NCBI RefSeq assembly: GCF_022809125.1
Contig: NZ_JALGBI010000001.1
Location: forward strand, 682,001-746,000
Origin: Variovorax terrae
GTDB lineage: Bacteria; Pseudomonadota; Gammaproteobacteria; Burkholderiales; Burkholderiaceae_C
Direction of reading: 5' to 3'
Length of the DNA stretch: 64,000 nt
In this document: positions 11,000-22,046 of the stretch, in pieces
How positions within the stretch are numbered: the stretch's first letter is position 1
Layout of the letters: every line of letters starts with the position of its first letter
Program-made: the position numbers and the translations under genes
Notes under the pieces: generated by a model
Seen by the model: only the letters and a program-made list of their open reading frames with translations
The model's database searches: none
What the model was told of the DNA's origin: nothing

Positions 11000-11003
11000 G
11001 AAG

Positions 11004-13033
<2,030 letters not shown>

Positions 13034-13057
13034 CACCCCCGGGTAAAATTCGCCTTC

Positions 13058-13090
13058 AACAGGCCGCGCCCCGGCGGCCTGTTGTCTTTC
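13058..13090 (+). terminator. Terminator hairpin after the deaminase gene
   Basis: A perfect 9-bp stem AACAGGCCG/CGGCCTGTT with an 8-nt loop, followed by GTCTTTC. The T-run is short, so it may be leaky. It separates the deaminase from the second BMP gene. Confidence 0.6.
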
Positions 13091-13121
13091 ATCCAGTTCC
13101 GGGGCCATGTAGAGGACTACC

Positions 13122-14210
13122 ATGTATAAAAACCTCGCTGCCACGCTCGTGGCCGCTTGTTGTTTATCTCCCGCTTTTTCCCAGACCCCCGAGCCCGCCA
13201 GGGCCCCGCTGAAGATCGGCTTCGTCTATGTCACGCCGATCACCGACGCCGGCTGGGTGCGCCAGCACGAGGAGGGCCGCAAGGCCGTCGAGGCGGCCCT
13301 GGGCAGCAAGGTCAAGACCACCTATGTGGAAGACGTGCCCGAGGGGGCCGACGCCGAGCGCGTGATCCGCGACCTCGCGCAGCAGGGCAACCAGCTCATC
13401 TTCACGCCCAGCTTCGGCTACATGGAGCCCACGCTCAAGGTGGCCAAGGACTTTCCCGATGTGAAGTTCGAGTCCATCACCGGCTACAAGACCGCGCCCA
13501 ATGTCTCGGTGGCCAATGCGCGCTACTACGAGGGCCGCTACCTCGCAGGCATCGCGGCCGGCCGCATGACGAAGACCAATGTGGCGGGCTACGTGGCGGG
13601 CTTTCCGATCCCCGAGGTGCTGCAGGGCATCAACGCCTTCACGCTGGGCATGCGCTCGGTGAACCCGAAGGCCTCGGTCCGGGTGGTCTGGCTCAACGCC
13701 TGGTTCGATCCGCCGCGCGAGCGCGACGCCGCCATGACGCTGTTCAACCAGAACGCGGACGTGATCGCCTTCCACACCGGCTCCACCGCCGTGATGGCCG
13801 CCGCGCAGGAGCGCGGCAAGATGGCCGTGGCTTACCACTCCGACATGCGCCGGATCGCGCCCGACGCGCAGATCGTCGCCGTCACGCACCAGTGGGGCGG
13901 CTACTACACGCAGCGGGCCCGCGCCGTGCTCGACGGCAGTTGGAAGCCCGGCAAGGTCTGGGGCGGCGTGAAGGAAGGCATGATCCGCGTCGGCGATTTC
14001 GGCTCTAGGGTGCCCGCCGCCGTGCAGGCCGAGGTGCTGGCGCGGCAGAAGGACATCGGCGCGGGCCGGCTGCACCCGTTTCACGCGACGGCGGCGGTGC
14101 GCGACAACGAAGGCCGGGTGGCCATCCCGGCCGGCAGCACGCTCGGCGACGAGCAGATTCTCAACATGAACTGGCTGGTCGAAGGGGTGCAGGGCAAGGT
14201 CACCCGCTGA
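13122..14210 (+). CDS. Second BMP-family periplasmic binding protein
   Basis: A 362-residue paralogue of the binding protein at 9670-10830. It starts with a cleavable Sec signal (cleavage near AFS-Q at residue 20) instead of a lipobox. The BMP domain begins LKIGFVYVTPITDAGW and retains the core seen in the paralogue (PEGADAERVIRDLAQQGN, SFGYMEPTLKVA). There is no second set of ATPase or permeases, so it probably shares the upstream transporter and widens its ligand range. It lies between two purine deaminase genes. Confidence 0.92.
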   Translation: MYKNLAATLVAACCLSPAFSQTPEPARAPLKIGFVYVTPITDAGWVRQHEEGRKAVEAALGSKVKTTYVEDVPEGADAERVIRDLAQQGNQLIFTPSFGYMEPTLKVAKDFPDVKFESITGYKTAPNVSVANARYYEGRYLAGIAAGRMTKTNVAGYVAGFPIPEVLQGINAFTLGMRSVNPKASVRVVWLNAWFDPPRERDAAMTLFNQNADVIAFHTGSTAVMAAAQERGKMAVAYHSDMRRIAPDAQIVAVTHQWGGYYTQRARAVLDGSWKPGKVWGGVKEGMIRVGDFGSRVPAAVQAEVLARQKDIGAGRLHPFHATAAVRDNEGRVAIPAGSTLGDEQILNMNWLVEGVQGKVTR

Positions 14211-14275
14211 CGGGCATAGCCCTTATCCGGCTGCGCATATGAGGGGCACCCCGGCCGAGAGGTAAGCTTTCGCCC

Positions 14276-15550
14276 ATGAAAGCCTACCGCGCCGCCATCC
14301 TGCGTTTTGCCGACGACCGATCCGCTCTGTATGAGGAGGACGGCCTGCTGGTCGTCGGCCCCGACGCGCAGGGCCGGCCGGTGGTGCGCGCCGTCGGGCC
14401 CTACCGCGCGCTGGCCGGCAACTTTCCCGGCGTGGCGGTCGAGCACCTGCCCGGGCGCATCATCGCGCCCGGTTTCGTGGACATGCACATCCACTACCCG
14501 CAGACCGACGTGATCGGCTCGCCCGCGCCGGGCCTGCTGCCCTGGCTCGAGCACTACACCTTCCCGCACGAGAGCCGCTTCCACGACGAGGCCTATGCCG
14601 CGGGCGTGGCGCGCTTCTTCCTCGACGAACTCGCGCGCAACGGCGTCACCACGGCGCTGGCCTTCGCCACCTCGCACCCGGCCTCCGTCCAGGCGCTGAT
14701 GAGCGAGGCGCGCGCGCGCCGGCTGCGCCTGATCACCGGCAAGGTGCTGCAGGACCGCCACTCGCCCGACGGCGTGCGCGACCAGACCGAGCAGAGCCTG
14801 CTCGACACCGAGGCCCTGATCCAGCAGTGGCACGGCGTGGACCGCCTGGGCTACGCCATCACGCCGCGCTTTGCGCCCAGCTGCAGCGAGGCCCAGCTGC
14901 GCGGCGCCGCCGCCCTGGCGGCGAAATACCCCGACGTGTGGATCCAGTCCCACGTGGCCGAGAACCTCGACGAGGTGCGCTGGGCGCGCGAGCTGTTCCC
15001 GCGCTCGCGCAGCTACCTGGCCATCTATGACGACTTCGGCCTGATGCGCGAGCGCGCGGTCTACGCCCACTGCATCCACTTCGACGACGAAGACCGCGCC
15101 CTCATGCGCGCCACCGGCACGGCGGCCGCCGTCAGCCCCACCAGCAACCTGTTCCTGGGCAGCGGCTTCTTCGACTACGCCGGCGCCGACCGCGCGGGCT
15201 TTCGCTACGGCCTGGCCAGCGACGTGGGCGGCGGCACCAGCTTCAGCCCGTTCCGCACCATGCTGGCGGCCTACTGCGTGGGCCGCGAGGGCCAGACCAA
15301 GCCCGGCCTCTCGCTCACCCCTGGCCAGCTCTGGTGGCAGCACACGGCCGGCGCGGCCCAGGCCTTGGGCCTGGAGGGCGTGGTCGGCAACCTGCAGCCC
15401 GGCTGCGAGGCCGATTTCATCGTGCTCAACCCGGCCGCCACGCCGCTGCTGGCGCGCAAGACGGGGCAGGCCGGCAGCCTCGATGAGCTGCTGTTCGGCC
15501 TGATCGTGCTGGGCGACGACCGGCTGGTCGAAAAAACCGTGATTTCATAG
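14276..15550 (+). CDS. guaD: Guanine deaminase
   Basis: A 424-residue amidohydrolase converting guanine to xanthine and ammonia. The zinc site starts with PGFVDMHIHYPQTD (His71, His73). Later ligands are in QSHVAEN, AHCIHF and ASDVGGGTSFSP, and this last Asp-containing block is diagnostic of the bacterial GuaD branch. Its product is the direct substrate of XdhAB, encoded at the left of the locus. The C-terminal stop (TAG) lies at the edge of a dyad repeat. It is 65 bp downstream of the second BMP gene on the same strand. Confidence 0.95.
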   Translation: MKAYRAAILRFADDRSALYEEDGLLVVGPDAQGRPVVRAVGPYRALAGNFPGVAVEHLPGRIIAPGFVDMHIHYPQTDVIGSPAPGLLPWLEHYTFPHESRFHDEAYAAGVARFFLDELARNGVTTALAFATSHPASVQALMSEARARRLRLITGKVLQDRHSPDGVRDQTEQSLLDTEALIQQWHGVDRLGYAITPRFAPSCSEAQLRGAAALAAKYPDVWIQSHVAENLDEVRWARELFPRSRSYLAIYDDFGLMRERAVYAHCIHFDDEDRALMRATGTAAAVSPTSNLFLGSGFFDYAGADRAGFRYGLASDVGGGTSFSPFRTMLAAYCVGREGQTKPGLSLTPGQLWWQHTAGAAQALGLEGVVGNLQPGCEADFIVLNPAATPLLARKTGQAGSLDELLFGLIVLGDDRLVEKTVIS

Positions 15551-15606
15551 AGAAAATAGCCAGATGTCCGCGTCCCGCGGTCATCGGGTGCTATCAAAAC
15601 TGTAGC
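15541..15606. repeat. Short dyad repeat, family A, between convergent genes
   Basis: A near-canonical copy: AATAGCCAGATGTCC, then CGCGGTCATCGGGTGC, then TATCAAAACTGTAGC. It supplies the TAG stop of guaD on one side and the TGA stop of the small secreted protein on the other. Two internal dyads are visible, GCTA..TAGC type and ATGxCC..GGxCAT type. Confidence 0.85.
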
Positions 15607-15893
15607 TTCTGCTGGCTCAGCTTCTTGTCACGCAGATGGCGCGCGAGGCCGCAGTAGCCGCCCTGGGCGAGGATGTCGCCTTCGAGCTTGGCGGGCAGCA
15701 GCTTCTCCTTGAGCTGCGCCGCCGCGGCGTTGCCCGAGGTCTGGCGCACGAAGCCGATGGCCTGCTCGAACCTCGACACCTCGGAGCGGCACTGGGCCTC
15801 GGATTCGGCGGGCTCCGGCCCCGCGCCCCAGGCTGGCGCACCGCACAGCGCGCCCGCCATCAGCATCCATCGCATTGCAACTGCCTGTTTCAT
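15594..15893 (-). CDS. Small secreted protein of unknown function
   Basis: 99 residues with an apparent signal peptide (hydrophobic stretch MLMAGALCGAPAWGAG, cleavage near Ala24) and a short mature region containing two cysteines (QCRSEVSRF and GYCGLARHL). A good ribosome site (GAGGTGA) lies five bases before the ATG at 15893. The final residues and the stop codon are encoded by the dyad repeat. I do not recognise a named family. Confidence 0.7.
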   Translation of the reverse strand: MKQAVAMRWMLMAGALCGAPAWGAGPEPAESEAQCRSEVSRFEQAIGFVRQTSGNAAAAQLKEKLLPAKLEGDILAQGGYCGLARHLRDKKLSQQKLQF

Positions 15894-16038
15894 GGTTCAC
15901 CTCGCTGCAGAGCCTGCAAGCATGGAGCATGCCCGTGGCAGTTTCATGATGGCGGGCGTATGACGGCCATCCGCCGGGCCGTATGCCCGGGCGGGGCGGC
16001 GGCGCCGCTTGCCTAGAATAGGGCCGAGGAGTTATTCA

Positions 16039-16605
<567 letters not shown>

Positions 16606-16779
16606 GAACGCAAACACGTTCTGAGAGGCCGGGCCCCGTTTTCATCGCGTAACCTTTGCGGCCTGAAAGGCCTTGCCGCAGGGCGGGGCGGCACCTACCA
16701 TGAAGGAAGCACGGCGCGGGCGAAGGCCGGGCGGAACGCCCCGGCTCCCGGGCCGCTGCCCAGCCTGTGAGGACACGAG

Positions 16780-17019
16780 ATGAGACAAGCGATGAACACC
16801 CCTGTGCGCCGCGTGGCCGAGCTGATGGCGATCAGCCACATCGACAACGCCGCTTTCGCGCTGGAGATCGCCACCCGGGACGAGCACCTGGCGGCGCAGC
16901 TCCACGTCGCGGGCGAGATCGACGCGGAAGCGCAGGTCCAGGAGCATGCGCGCCATGAGCGCGAACTGGCCCACCTGGAAGCCGAGCAATTCCTGTCGTA
17001 CTGCGAGAGCCGGTTCTAG
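16780..17019 (+). CDS. Small acidic protein of unknown function
   Basis: 79 residues, mostly predicted helical and rich in Glu, Ala and His (VAELMAISHID, then HARHERELAHLEAEQF). GAGGA stands six bases before the ATG. No signal peptide or membrane segment. An alternative start lies four codons on. I do not recognise the family; coding bias and the ribosome site are the only support. Confidence 0.5.
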   Translation: MRQAMNTPVRRVAELMAISHIDNAAFALEIATRDEHLAAQLHVAGEIDAEAQVQEHARHERELAHLEAEQFLSYCESRF

Positions 17020-17022
17020 GCG

Positions 17023-17955
17023 CTAGAGGCCGCGCAGGGCGGTCCGGGCCGCGGCCAGATCCCAGCCGGCCCAGCCGCAGCTCTTGAACAGCACCGGCCC
17101 CGCGCGCGCCGGGGACGGCTGACGCAGCCAGCCGCCGAGCGTGGGCAGCGCCGCGACGTCCAGCCCGGCCTGCAGCAGGTCGCCGGCCTCGTGCAGCGCA
17201 TCGCCCGTGTCCACCACGATCGTGCCCTGCGCGGCGACATGGCGGCACAGCTCGGGCCCCAGCTCCACCATCCGCGGCGTGAAGGCGCCCACCGCGCACA
17301 GGAAGCCGTCGGCGCGCGGCGCCGCGCGCAGTACCACGCCGCTGGCGGGGGTGCAGGTGACGGCCAGCGGGCAGTCGGCCAGCGCGGCATCGGCATCCTG
17401 CGTGACCCGGGCTTTGAGGCCGAGCGCGCGGGCGTGCTGCGCCAGGGCCTGGGCGCTGGCGTCGCTGCGCGAGGCGATCACCACGCGGGCCACCCCCAGC
17501 GTCTGCGCAAAGGCCTCCAGGTGCGCCCGGCCCTGCACGCCGGCCCCGACGATCAGCAGCGGGCCGCTGCGGTTCGGCGCCAGCGTTTGCGCGGCCAGCG
17601 CCGACACCGCCGCCGTGCGCCGCGCCGTGACGGTCGGGCCGTCCAGGATCAGCCGGCGCTCGCCGGTGGCCACGTCGAACACCACCACGTCGCCCTGGAT
17701 CGCCGGGCGGCCGGTGCCCGCGTTGGCCGGCGTGAAGGTGATGAGCTTGGTGATGGCGACCCGGCTGTCCAGTGCCGGCATCACGAACAGGCTGCCGCCG
17801 CCGGGCAGCGGCTGGACCCGGCGCTCGGGCACCTGCACCGAGGTGTCCTGCAGCAGGGCGGCGGTTTCGGCCACCAGGGCCGGGTAGGGCAGGCGGGCGG
17901 CGGTGGCGTCGGGGTCCAGCAGAAGCGCAGAAGTCATGGCACAGGAAGGGGTCAT
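17023..17955 (-). CDS. Ornithine cyclodeaminase-family protein, probable delta1-pyrroline-2-carboxylate reductase
   Basis: About 310 residues. An NAD(P)-binding Rossmann motif is visible in LLIVGAGVQGRAHLEAF, preceded by the family segment VAITKLITFTPAN and GRPAIQGDVVVFD. Members of this branch in beta-proteobacteria reduce cyclic imines derived from D-amino acids or hydroxyproline (Pyr2C/Pip2C) rather than deaminate ornithine. Two starts are possible (17955 and 17937), neither with a strong ribosome site. It stands alone between short unrelated genes, and its 3' end nearly abuts the small gene on the other strand. Confidence 0.82.
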   Translation of the reverse strand: MTPSCAMTSALLLDPDATAARLPYPALVAETAALLQDTSVQVPERRVQPLPGGGSLFVMPALDSRVAITKLITFTPANAGTGRPAIQGDVVVFDVATGERRLILDGPTVTARRTAAVSALAAQTLAPNRSGPLLIVGAGVQGRAHLEAFAQTLGVARVVIASRSDASAQALAQHARALGLKARVTQDADAALADCPLAVTCTPASGVVLRAAPRADGFLCAVGAFTPRMVELGPELCRHVAAQGTIVVDTGDALHEAGDLLQAGLDVAALPTLGGWLRQPSPARAGPVLFKSCGWAGWDLAAARTALRGL

Positions 17956-18055
17956 CGAGAGTCGATTTTGTCCTACACCGGAATGGGAAAAGGGCTGGTG
18001 CGGCGCCGCCGGCGGGTTCATAGTATCGAAGTCATGTTCTCGAGGAGTTCATGCC

Positions 18056-18409
18056 ATGTTGTACGACCTCATCGACAAGTGGGCCGGCACGCCGGGCGAG
18101 CGGGCGTTTCTGGCCGGGGTGCTGGCGCTGGTGGCGGGGCAGCTGGCGGGCATGTACTGGCTTTGCGATACGCAGGTGCAGCAGGCGGAGGCCCGCGAGG
18201 TGCAGCGCCACCTCGACCGCCTGGCCATCGCCGACTGCCTGGGCGCCCAGCCGCAGGCCACGTTCCGCTCCTGCCTGGAGCAGGTCAGCGCGGCCCATGA
18301 CCCGGAGGCCGCCCATGTCATCACGGCCGAGGCCGCACTGCCGGCGCCGGGCCGCCATCCGTCGAGCACCATCAGCACGCTGGTGCCGGTGACGCTGGGT
18401 TACCGCTGA
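18056..18409 (+). CDS. Small single-pass membrane protein of unknown function
   Basis: 117 residues. One hydrophobic segment at about residues 18-37 (FLAGVLALVAGQLAGMYWLC) is followed by a hydrophilic region with paired cysteines in ADCLGAQ and RSCLEQV. CGAGGAG is eight bases upstream of the ATG. A different-frame ATG five bases earlier was rejected because it gives a basic low-complexity product. Family not recognised. Confidence 0.6.
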   Translation: MLYDLIDKWAGTPGERAFLAGVLALVAGQLAGMYWLCDTQVQQAEAREVQRHLDRLAIADCLGAQPQATFRSCLEQVSAAHDPEAAHVITAEAALPAPGRHPSSTISTLVPVTLGYR

Positions 18410-18454
18410 TCGGTTGCCTGCCTTCGGCCGCGCCCGCCGTTGAATAATCGGCGG

Positions 18455-18994
18455 ATGCGTATCTTCCGTTTCCTCTTCGCCGCGCTGGTGCTGGCCGGCC
18501 TGTCCGCCTGCACCACCATGAGCCCCAGCGAGTGCAAGCTGGCCAACTGGTACGACGTGGGGCTGCGCGACGGCCTGGCGGGCGAGCCGCTGTCGCAGCT
18601 CGACAGCCGCACCAAGGACTGCGCCGAAGCCGGCGTGCCGGTGAACACCGTGCCCTACCTGCAGGGGCGCGACCAGGGGCTGCAGAGCTTCTGCCAGCTC
18701 GACAACGCGGTCAAGCTCGGGCTGGACGGCCGCAGCTACAACGGCGTGTGCCCCGCGTTCATCGACGGCGAATTCCGCCGCCGCCGCGACCTGGGCTACG
18801 AGGTGTACTCCGCGCGCGGCCAGCTGCGCAGCCTGGAGAGCCGCCGGCGCGAGCTGGAAAAGAAGCTGCGCGACGCCGCCAATGACGACGACCGCCGCAA
18901 GGCGCGCGAGGAGCTGTCCGACCTCGACCAGCGCTTTCGCCGCGCGCGCGACCGCCAGCGCGACGCCGAGTGGGCGCTGGACCGGCTGCGCTGA
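18455..18994 (+). CDS. DUF2799-type lipoprotein
   Basis: 179 residues. A lipoprotein signal peptide ends in LSAC, followed by CTTMSPSECKLANWYDVGLRDG, the hallmark opening of DUF2799 proteins. The middle repeats the W/Y-x-G-x-x-D-G pattern (YLQGRDQGLQSFC, GLDGRSYNG). The C-terminal third is a long charged helix with coiled-coil character (LESRRRELEKKL, LDQRFRRARDRQRD). Envelope-located; function unknown. Confidence 0.75.
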   Translation: MRIFRFLFAALVLAGLSACTTMSPSECKLANWYDVGLRDGLAGEPLSQLDSRTKDCAEAGVPVNTVPYLQGRDQGLQSFCQLDNAVKLGLDGRSYNGVCPAFIDGEFRRRRDLGYEVYSARGQLRSLESRRRELEKKLRDAANDDDRRKAREELSDLDQRFRRARDRQRDAEWALDRLR

Positions 18995-19037
18995 GGCCGG
19001 CGCGCAGCGCTTTTCCTTGTTTTTCTGATCTTTTGCC

Positions 19038-19754
19038 ATGAGCCGTTTTCACTACGCCATTTCCCCTGACATCTTCGAGCGCTTTCCCGGCTACGTGCGG
19101 GGCGTGGTGATCGCCCACGGCGTTCGCAACGGGCCGACGCCGCCGGAGCTGAGCGCGCTGTTGCGCGAGGCCGAAGCCTCGGTGCGCGAGCGCCTGAGCG
19201 CCGAAGCGGTGGCCGAGGCGCCGCCGATCAAGTGCTGGCGCGAGGCCTACCGCGCCTTTGGCGCCAAGCCGGCCGAGCACCGCTCCTCCATCGAGGCGAT
19301 GGCGCGGCGCGCCTTGCGCGGCGACCCGCTGCCGGCCATCAATGCGCTGGTGGACATCGGCAACATCGTCTCGCTGCGCCACCTGCTGCCGGCCGGCGCC
19401 CATGCCATCGACACCCTGCGCGGCGACATCGCGCTGCGGCTGGCCACGGGGCAGGAGCAGTTCGTGCCGTTCGGCAGCGACCAGGCCGAGTCGCCGCTGC
19501 CCGGCGAGGTGATCTTTGCCGAGGGCGACGACACGGTGCTGACGCGCCGCTGGACCTGGCGCCAGGCCAACCACACGCTGACCGAGCTCGGCACGCGCGC
19601 CATCGTCTTCAACGTGGACGGCCTGCCGCCCGCCACGCGCGCCGGCGTGCAAGCCGCCTGTGCCGACGTCGCGGCCCTGGTGCAGCGCTTTTGCGGCGGC
19701 ACGTTGCGGTGCGGGCTGCTGGCGCCCGAGTCGCCGCAGACCGCGCTGGCGTAG
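19038..19754 (+). CDS. B3/B4 domain-containing protein
   Basis: 238 residues resembling the B3/B4 tRNA-binding domain of phenylalanyl-tRNA synthetase beta, present here as a stand-alone protein. Diagnostic stretches are PPIKCWREAYRAFGAKP, PLPAINALVDIGNIVSL and GTRAIVFNVDGL. Stand-alone forms are widespread in bacteria and are thought to act on nucleic acid or in tRNA quality control, but without firm proof. Convergent with pcp. Confidence 0.78.
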   Translation: MSRFHYAISPDIFERFPGYVRGVVIAHGVRNGPTPPELSALLREAEASVRERLSAEAVAEAPPIKCWREAYRAFGAKPAEHRSSIEAMARRALRGDPLPAINALVDIGNIVSLRHLLPAGAHAIDTLRGDIALRLATGQEQFVPFGSDQAESPLPGEVIFAEGDDTVLTRRWTWRQANHTLTELGTRAIVFNVDGLPPATRAGVQAACADVAALVQRFCGGTLRCGLLAPESPQTALA

Positions 19755-19774
19755 GCGGCCGCGGACGGCCGGGC

Positions 19775-20446
19775 TCAGTCCAGCGCGCCCGCCGCCTGAA
19801 CCACGTCGATGGGCGTGGCCAGGGCACAGCGCACGGCGCCGCGCAGCCCGCGCACCAGATCGTCCAGCGCCATCGACGGGCTGCCCTGCTCTGGCAGCCA
19901 GGGCACGTGGATGAAGCCACCGCGCGTGTGGCGCAGGCCGCGCCGCGTCGCCAGCTCGTGCATCAGCCCGTAGAACACATGGTTGCAGACGAAGGTGCCC
20001 GCGGTCTGCGACACCTCGGCGTTCAGGCCGTCGCGCTGCAGCGCCAGCCGCATCGCCTTGATCGGCAGGGTGCTGAAGTACGCCGCCGGCCCGTTCGCCA
20101 CCACGGGCGTGTCCACCGGCTGGGCGGCGGCGTTGTCGGGGATGCGCGCGTCGTCGACGTTGATGGCCACCCGCTCCAGCGAGAGCGCGGCGCGGCCGCC
20201 GGCCTGGCCGACGCAGATCACCAGGGCCGGCCGGTGCTGCCGCAGCGCCGCGCGCAGCACCCGCAGGGAGGCGCCGAACACCGTGGGCAGTTGCACCGCC
20301 ACGAGGCGATGGCCGCCGACCTGCCGGCCCTGCAGCGCCTGCACGGCCAGCCAGCTCGGGTTGAGCGCCTCGCCGCCGAACGGGTCGAAGCCGGTCAGCA
20401 GCACGCGGGGCTGGTGCAAAGGGGCGGCGGGCCGGGCGGGTACCAT
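19775..20446 (-). CDS. pcp: Pyroglutamyl-peptidase I (pyrrolidone-carboxylate peptidase)
   Basis: A 223-residue cysteine peptidase of family C15, removing N-terminal pyroglutamate. N-terminal [18 protein letters not shown] is the family signature. The catalytic triad appears as Glu91 ([17 protein letters not shown]), Cys154 ([12 protein letters not shown]) and His180 ([12 protein letters not shown]). The start at 20446 (MVPARPAAP) is preferred to an upstream Met that would extend over the next promoter. Cytoplasmic. Confidence 0.93.
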   Translation of the reverse strand: MVPARPAAPLHQPRVLLTGFDPFGGEALNPSWLAVQALQGRQVGGHRLVAVQLPTVFGASLRVLRAALRQHRPALVICVGQAGGRAALSLERVAINVDDARIPDNAAAQPVDTPVVANGPAAYFSTLPIKAMRLALQRDGLNAEVSQTAGTFVCNHVFYGLMHELATRRGLRHTRGGFIHVPWLPEQGSPSMALDDLVRGLRGAVRCALATPIDVVQAAGALD

Positions 20447-20486
20447 GGAGGCACTGTACCGCAGGGCGGTCATTCAGGAGCATGGC

Positions 20487-21377
20487 ATGAAGTGGGAAGG
20501 CAACCGCGAATCGGACAATGTGGAAGACCGCCGCGATGACGGCGGCGGTGGCGGCGGCTTCTCGGGCGGCGGCCTGGGCGGGCGGCACATCGGCCTGGGC
20601 GGTATCGTGATCGCGCTGGTGGCCTCGTATTTCCTCGGCATCAACCCGATGACGGTGCTGAGCCTGCTCAGTGGCGGCGGTGGCCCGGCCCCGCAAGTGC
20701 AGCAGCAGGCGCCCGCGCACCGGCCGCCGGCCGACGACCGCATGGCCAAGTTCGTGGCCACCGTGCTGGCCGACACCGAGGACGTGTGGAAGGACGTGTT
20801 CGCGCAGAACGGCGCGACCTACCGCGACCCGAAGCTGGTGCTGTTCCGCGGCGCCACGCCCACCGCCTGCGGCCAGGGCCAGGCCGCCATGGGGCCGTTC
20901 TACTGCCCCGGCGACCAGAAGGTCTACATCGACCTCGATTTCTACCAGACGCTCAAGAACAAGCTGGGCGCGCCCGGCGAGTTCGCCCAGGCCTATGTGA
21001 TCGCGCACGAGGTCGGCCACCACGTGCAGAACCTGCTGGGCATCAGTGCCAAGATGGACCAGATGCGCGGCCGCGTGAGCCAGGCCGAGTACAACGCCCT
21101 GAGCGTGCGGCTGGAGCTGCAGGCCGACTGCCTGGCCGGCGTCTGGGCCAACCGGGCGCAGTCGGCGCGCCAGATCCTGGAGAACGGCGACATCGAGTCG
21201 GCCATGAACGCGGCCGCGCAGATCGGCGACGACGCGCTGCAGAAGAAGGCCCAGGGCTACGTGGTGCCCGAGAGCTTCACCCACGGCACCAGCGCCCAGC
21301 GCACGCGCTGGTTCAACACCGGCCTGCAGAACGGCAACATCAAGGCCTGCGACACCTTTGGCGCCAGGAATCTATAG
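20487..21377 (+). CDS. ypfJ: Putative neutral zinc metallopeptidase (YpfJ family)
   Basis: 296 residues. The N-terminus has a Gly-rich cytoplasmic lead ([14 protein letters not shown]) and one membrane helix ([17 protein letters not shown]). The zinc-peptidase core follows with HEVGHH at 174-179 and a downstream Glu-containing [11 protein letters not shown]. The length and motif order match the conserved YpfJ/KPN_02809 family, whose substrate is unknown. CAGGAG precedes the chosen ATG at 20487. The stop codon TAG is supplied by a dyad repeat. Confidence 0.9.
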   Translation: MKWEGNRESDNVEDRRDDGGGGGGFSGGGLGGRHIGLGGIVIALVASYFLGINPMTVLSLLSGGGGPAPQVQQQAPAHRPPADDRMAKFVATVLADTEDVWKDVFAQNGATYRDPKLVLFRGATPTACGQGQAAMGPFYCPGDQKVYIDLDFYQTLKNKLGAPGEFAQAYVIAHEVGHHVQNLLGISAKMDQMRGRVSQAEYNALSVRLELQADCLAGVWANRAQSARQILENGDIESAMNAAAQIGDDALQKKAQGYVVPESFTHGTSAQRTRWFNTGLQNGNIKACDTFGARNL

Positions 21378-21434
21378 GAAATACCGCCGACGTCCAGGTG
21401 CAGCGGTCATTGGATGCTATTGGATTGATAGCAA
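21373..21434. repeat. Short dyad repeat, family A, between convergent genes
   Basis: A diverged copy: CTATAGGAAATACCGCCGAC, then GTCC, GCGGTCATTGGATGCTATT and GATAGC. Both flanking genes stop inside it: TAG of the metallopeptidase at 21375-21377 and TAG of rfbC at 21417-21419. Confidence 0.8.
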
Positions 21435-21950
21435 TCCGGCCTGGCGGTCGCGCTCGCTGAGGATCGGTTCGCGCCCCTGCAGCGGCCAGTCGATCGCCAG
21501 CGTCGGGTCGTCCCAGCGGATGGCGCCTTCCTGGTCCGGCACATAGGGCGTGGTCAGCTGGTAGATCACGGTGCAGTCGCTGAGCGCCAGAAAGCCATGG
21601 CCGAAACCGGGCCCGATCCACAGCTGCTGGCGGTTGTGCTCGGACAGCTCGTGCGCGGTCCACCGGCCGAAGGTGGGCGAACCGGGCCGCAGGTCCACCG
21701 CCACATCCCAGATGCGGCCGCGCACCGCGCGCACCAGCTTGCCCTGCTGCCCGCCGTGCTGGAAATGGATGCCGCGCAGCACGCCCTGGCGCGAGCGGCT
21801 TTCATTGACCTGGGCCCAGTGGCCGCGCCAGCCCGTGGCGGCGGCGAAGCGGTCGGCGCGAAAGCACTCCACCACGTCGCCGCGCTCATCGGCATGGACT
21901 TGGGGCGTGAGCAGCAGAACCTCGCTCGGGTCGGTGGTTTCCAGGCGCAT
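21417..21950 (-). CDS. rfbC: dTDP-4-dehydrorhamnose 3,5-epimerase
   Basis: A 177-residue epimerase of dTDP-L-rhamnose synthesis. The cupin core includes QVNESRSRQGVLRGIHFQ (catalytic His in LRGIHFQ), GRIWDVAVDLRPGSPTFG and GPGFGHGFLAL. The rest of the pathway (rfbA, rfbB, rfbD) is absent from this window, so it is an isolated gene here. The last residues (LLSIQ) and the stop lie in the dyad repeat, which suggests the original C-terminus was altered when the repeat arrived. Confidence 0.92.
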   Translation of the reverse strand: MRLETTDPSEVLLLTPQVHADERGDVVECFRADRFAAATGWRGHWAQVNESRSRQGVLRGIHFQHGGQQGKLVRAVRGRIWDVAVDLRPGSPTFGRWTAHELSEHNRQQLWIGPGFGHGFLALSDCTVIYQLTTPYVPDQEGAIRWDDPTLAIDWPLQGREPILSERDRQAGLLSIQ

Positions 21951-22046
21951 GGGGCATTGTAAAAATGCCGTGGAGTGTGCCGGAAAAGAGGGGTGACAAC
22001 GCCGGAAAAAGGGTTTTCCCCATCCAATGCGACAATAGAGGGTTAA

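Noticed and set aside
13041-13050. Promoter with TAAAAT before the second BMP gene
   Set aside because: No -35 hexamer at a proper distance, and a transcript from it would meet the terminator hairpin at once.
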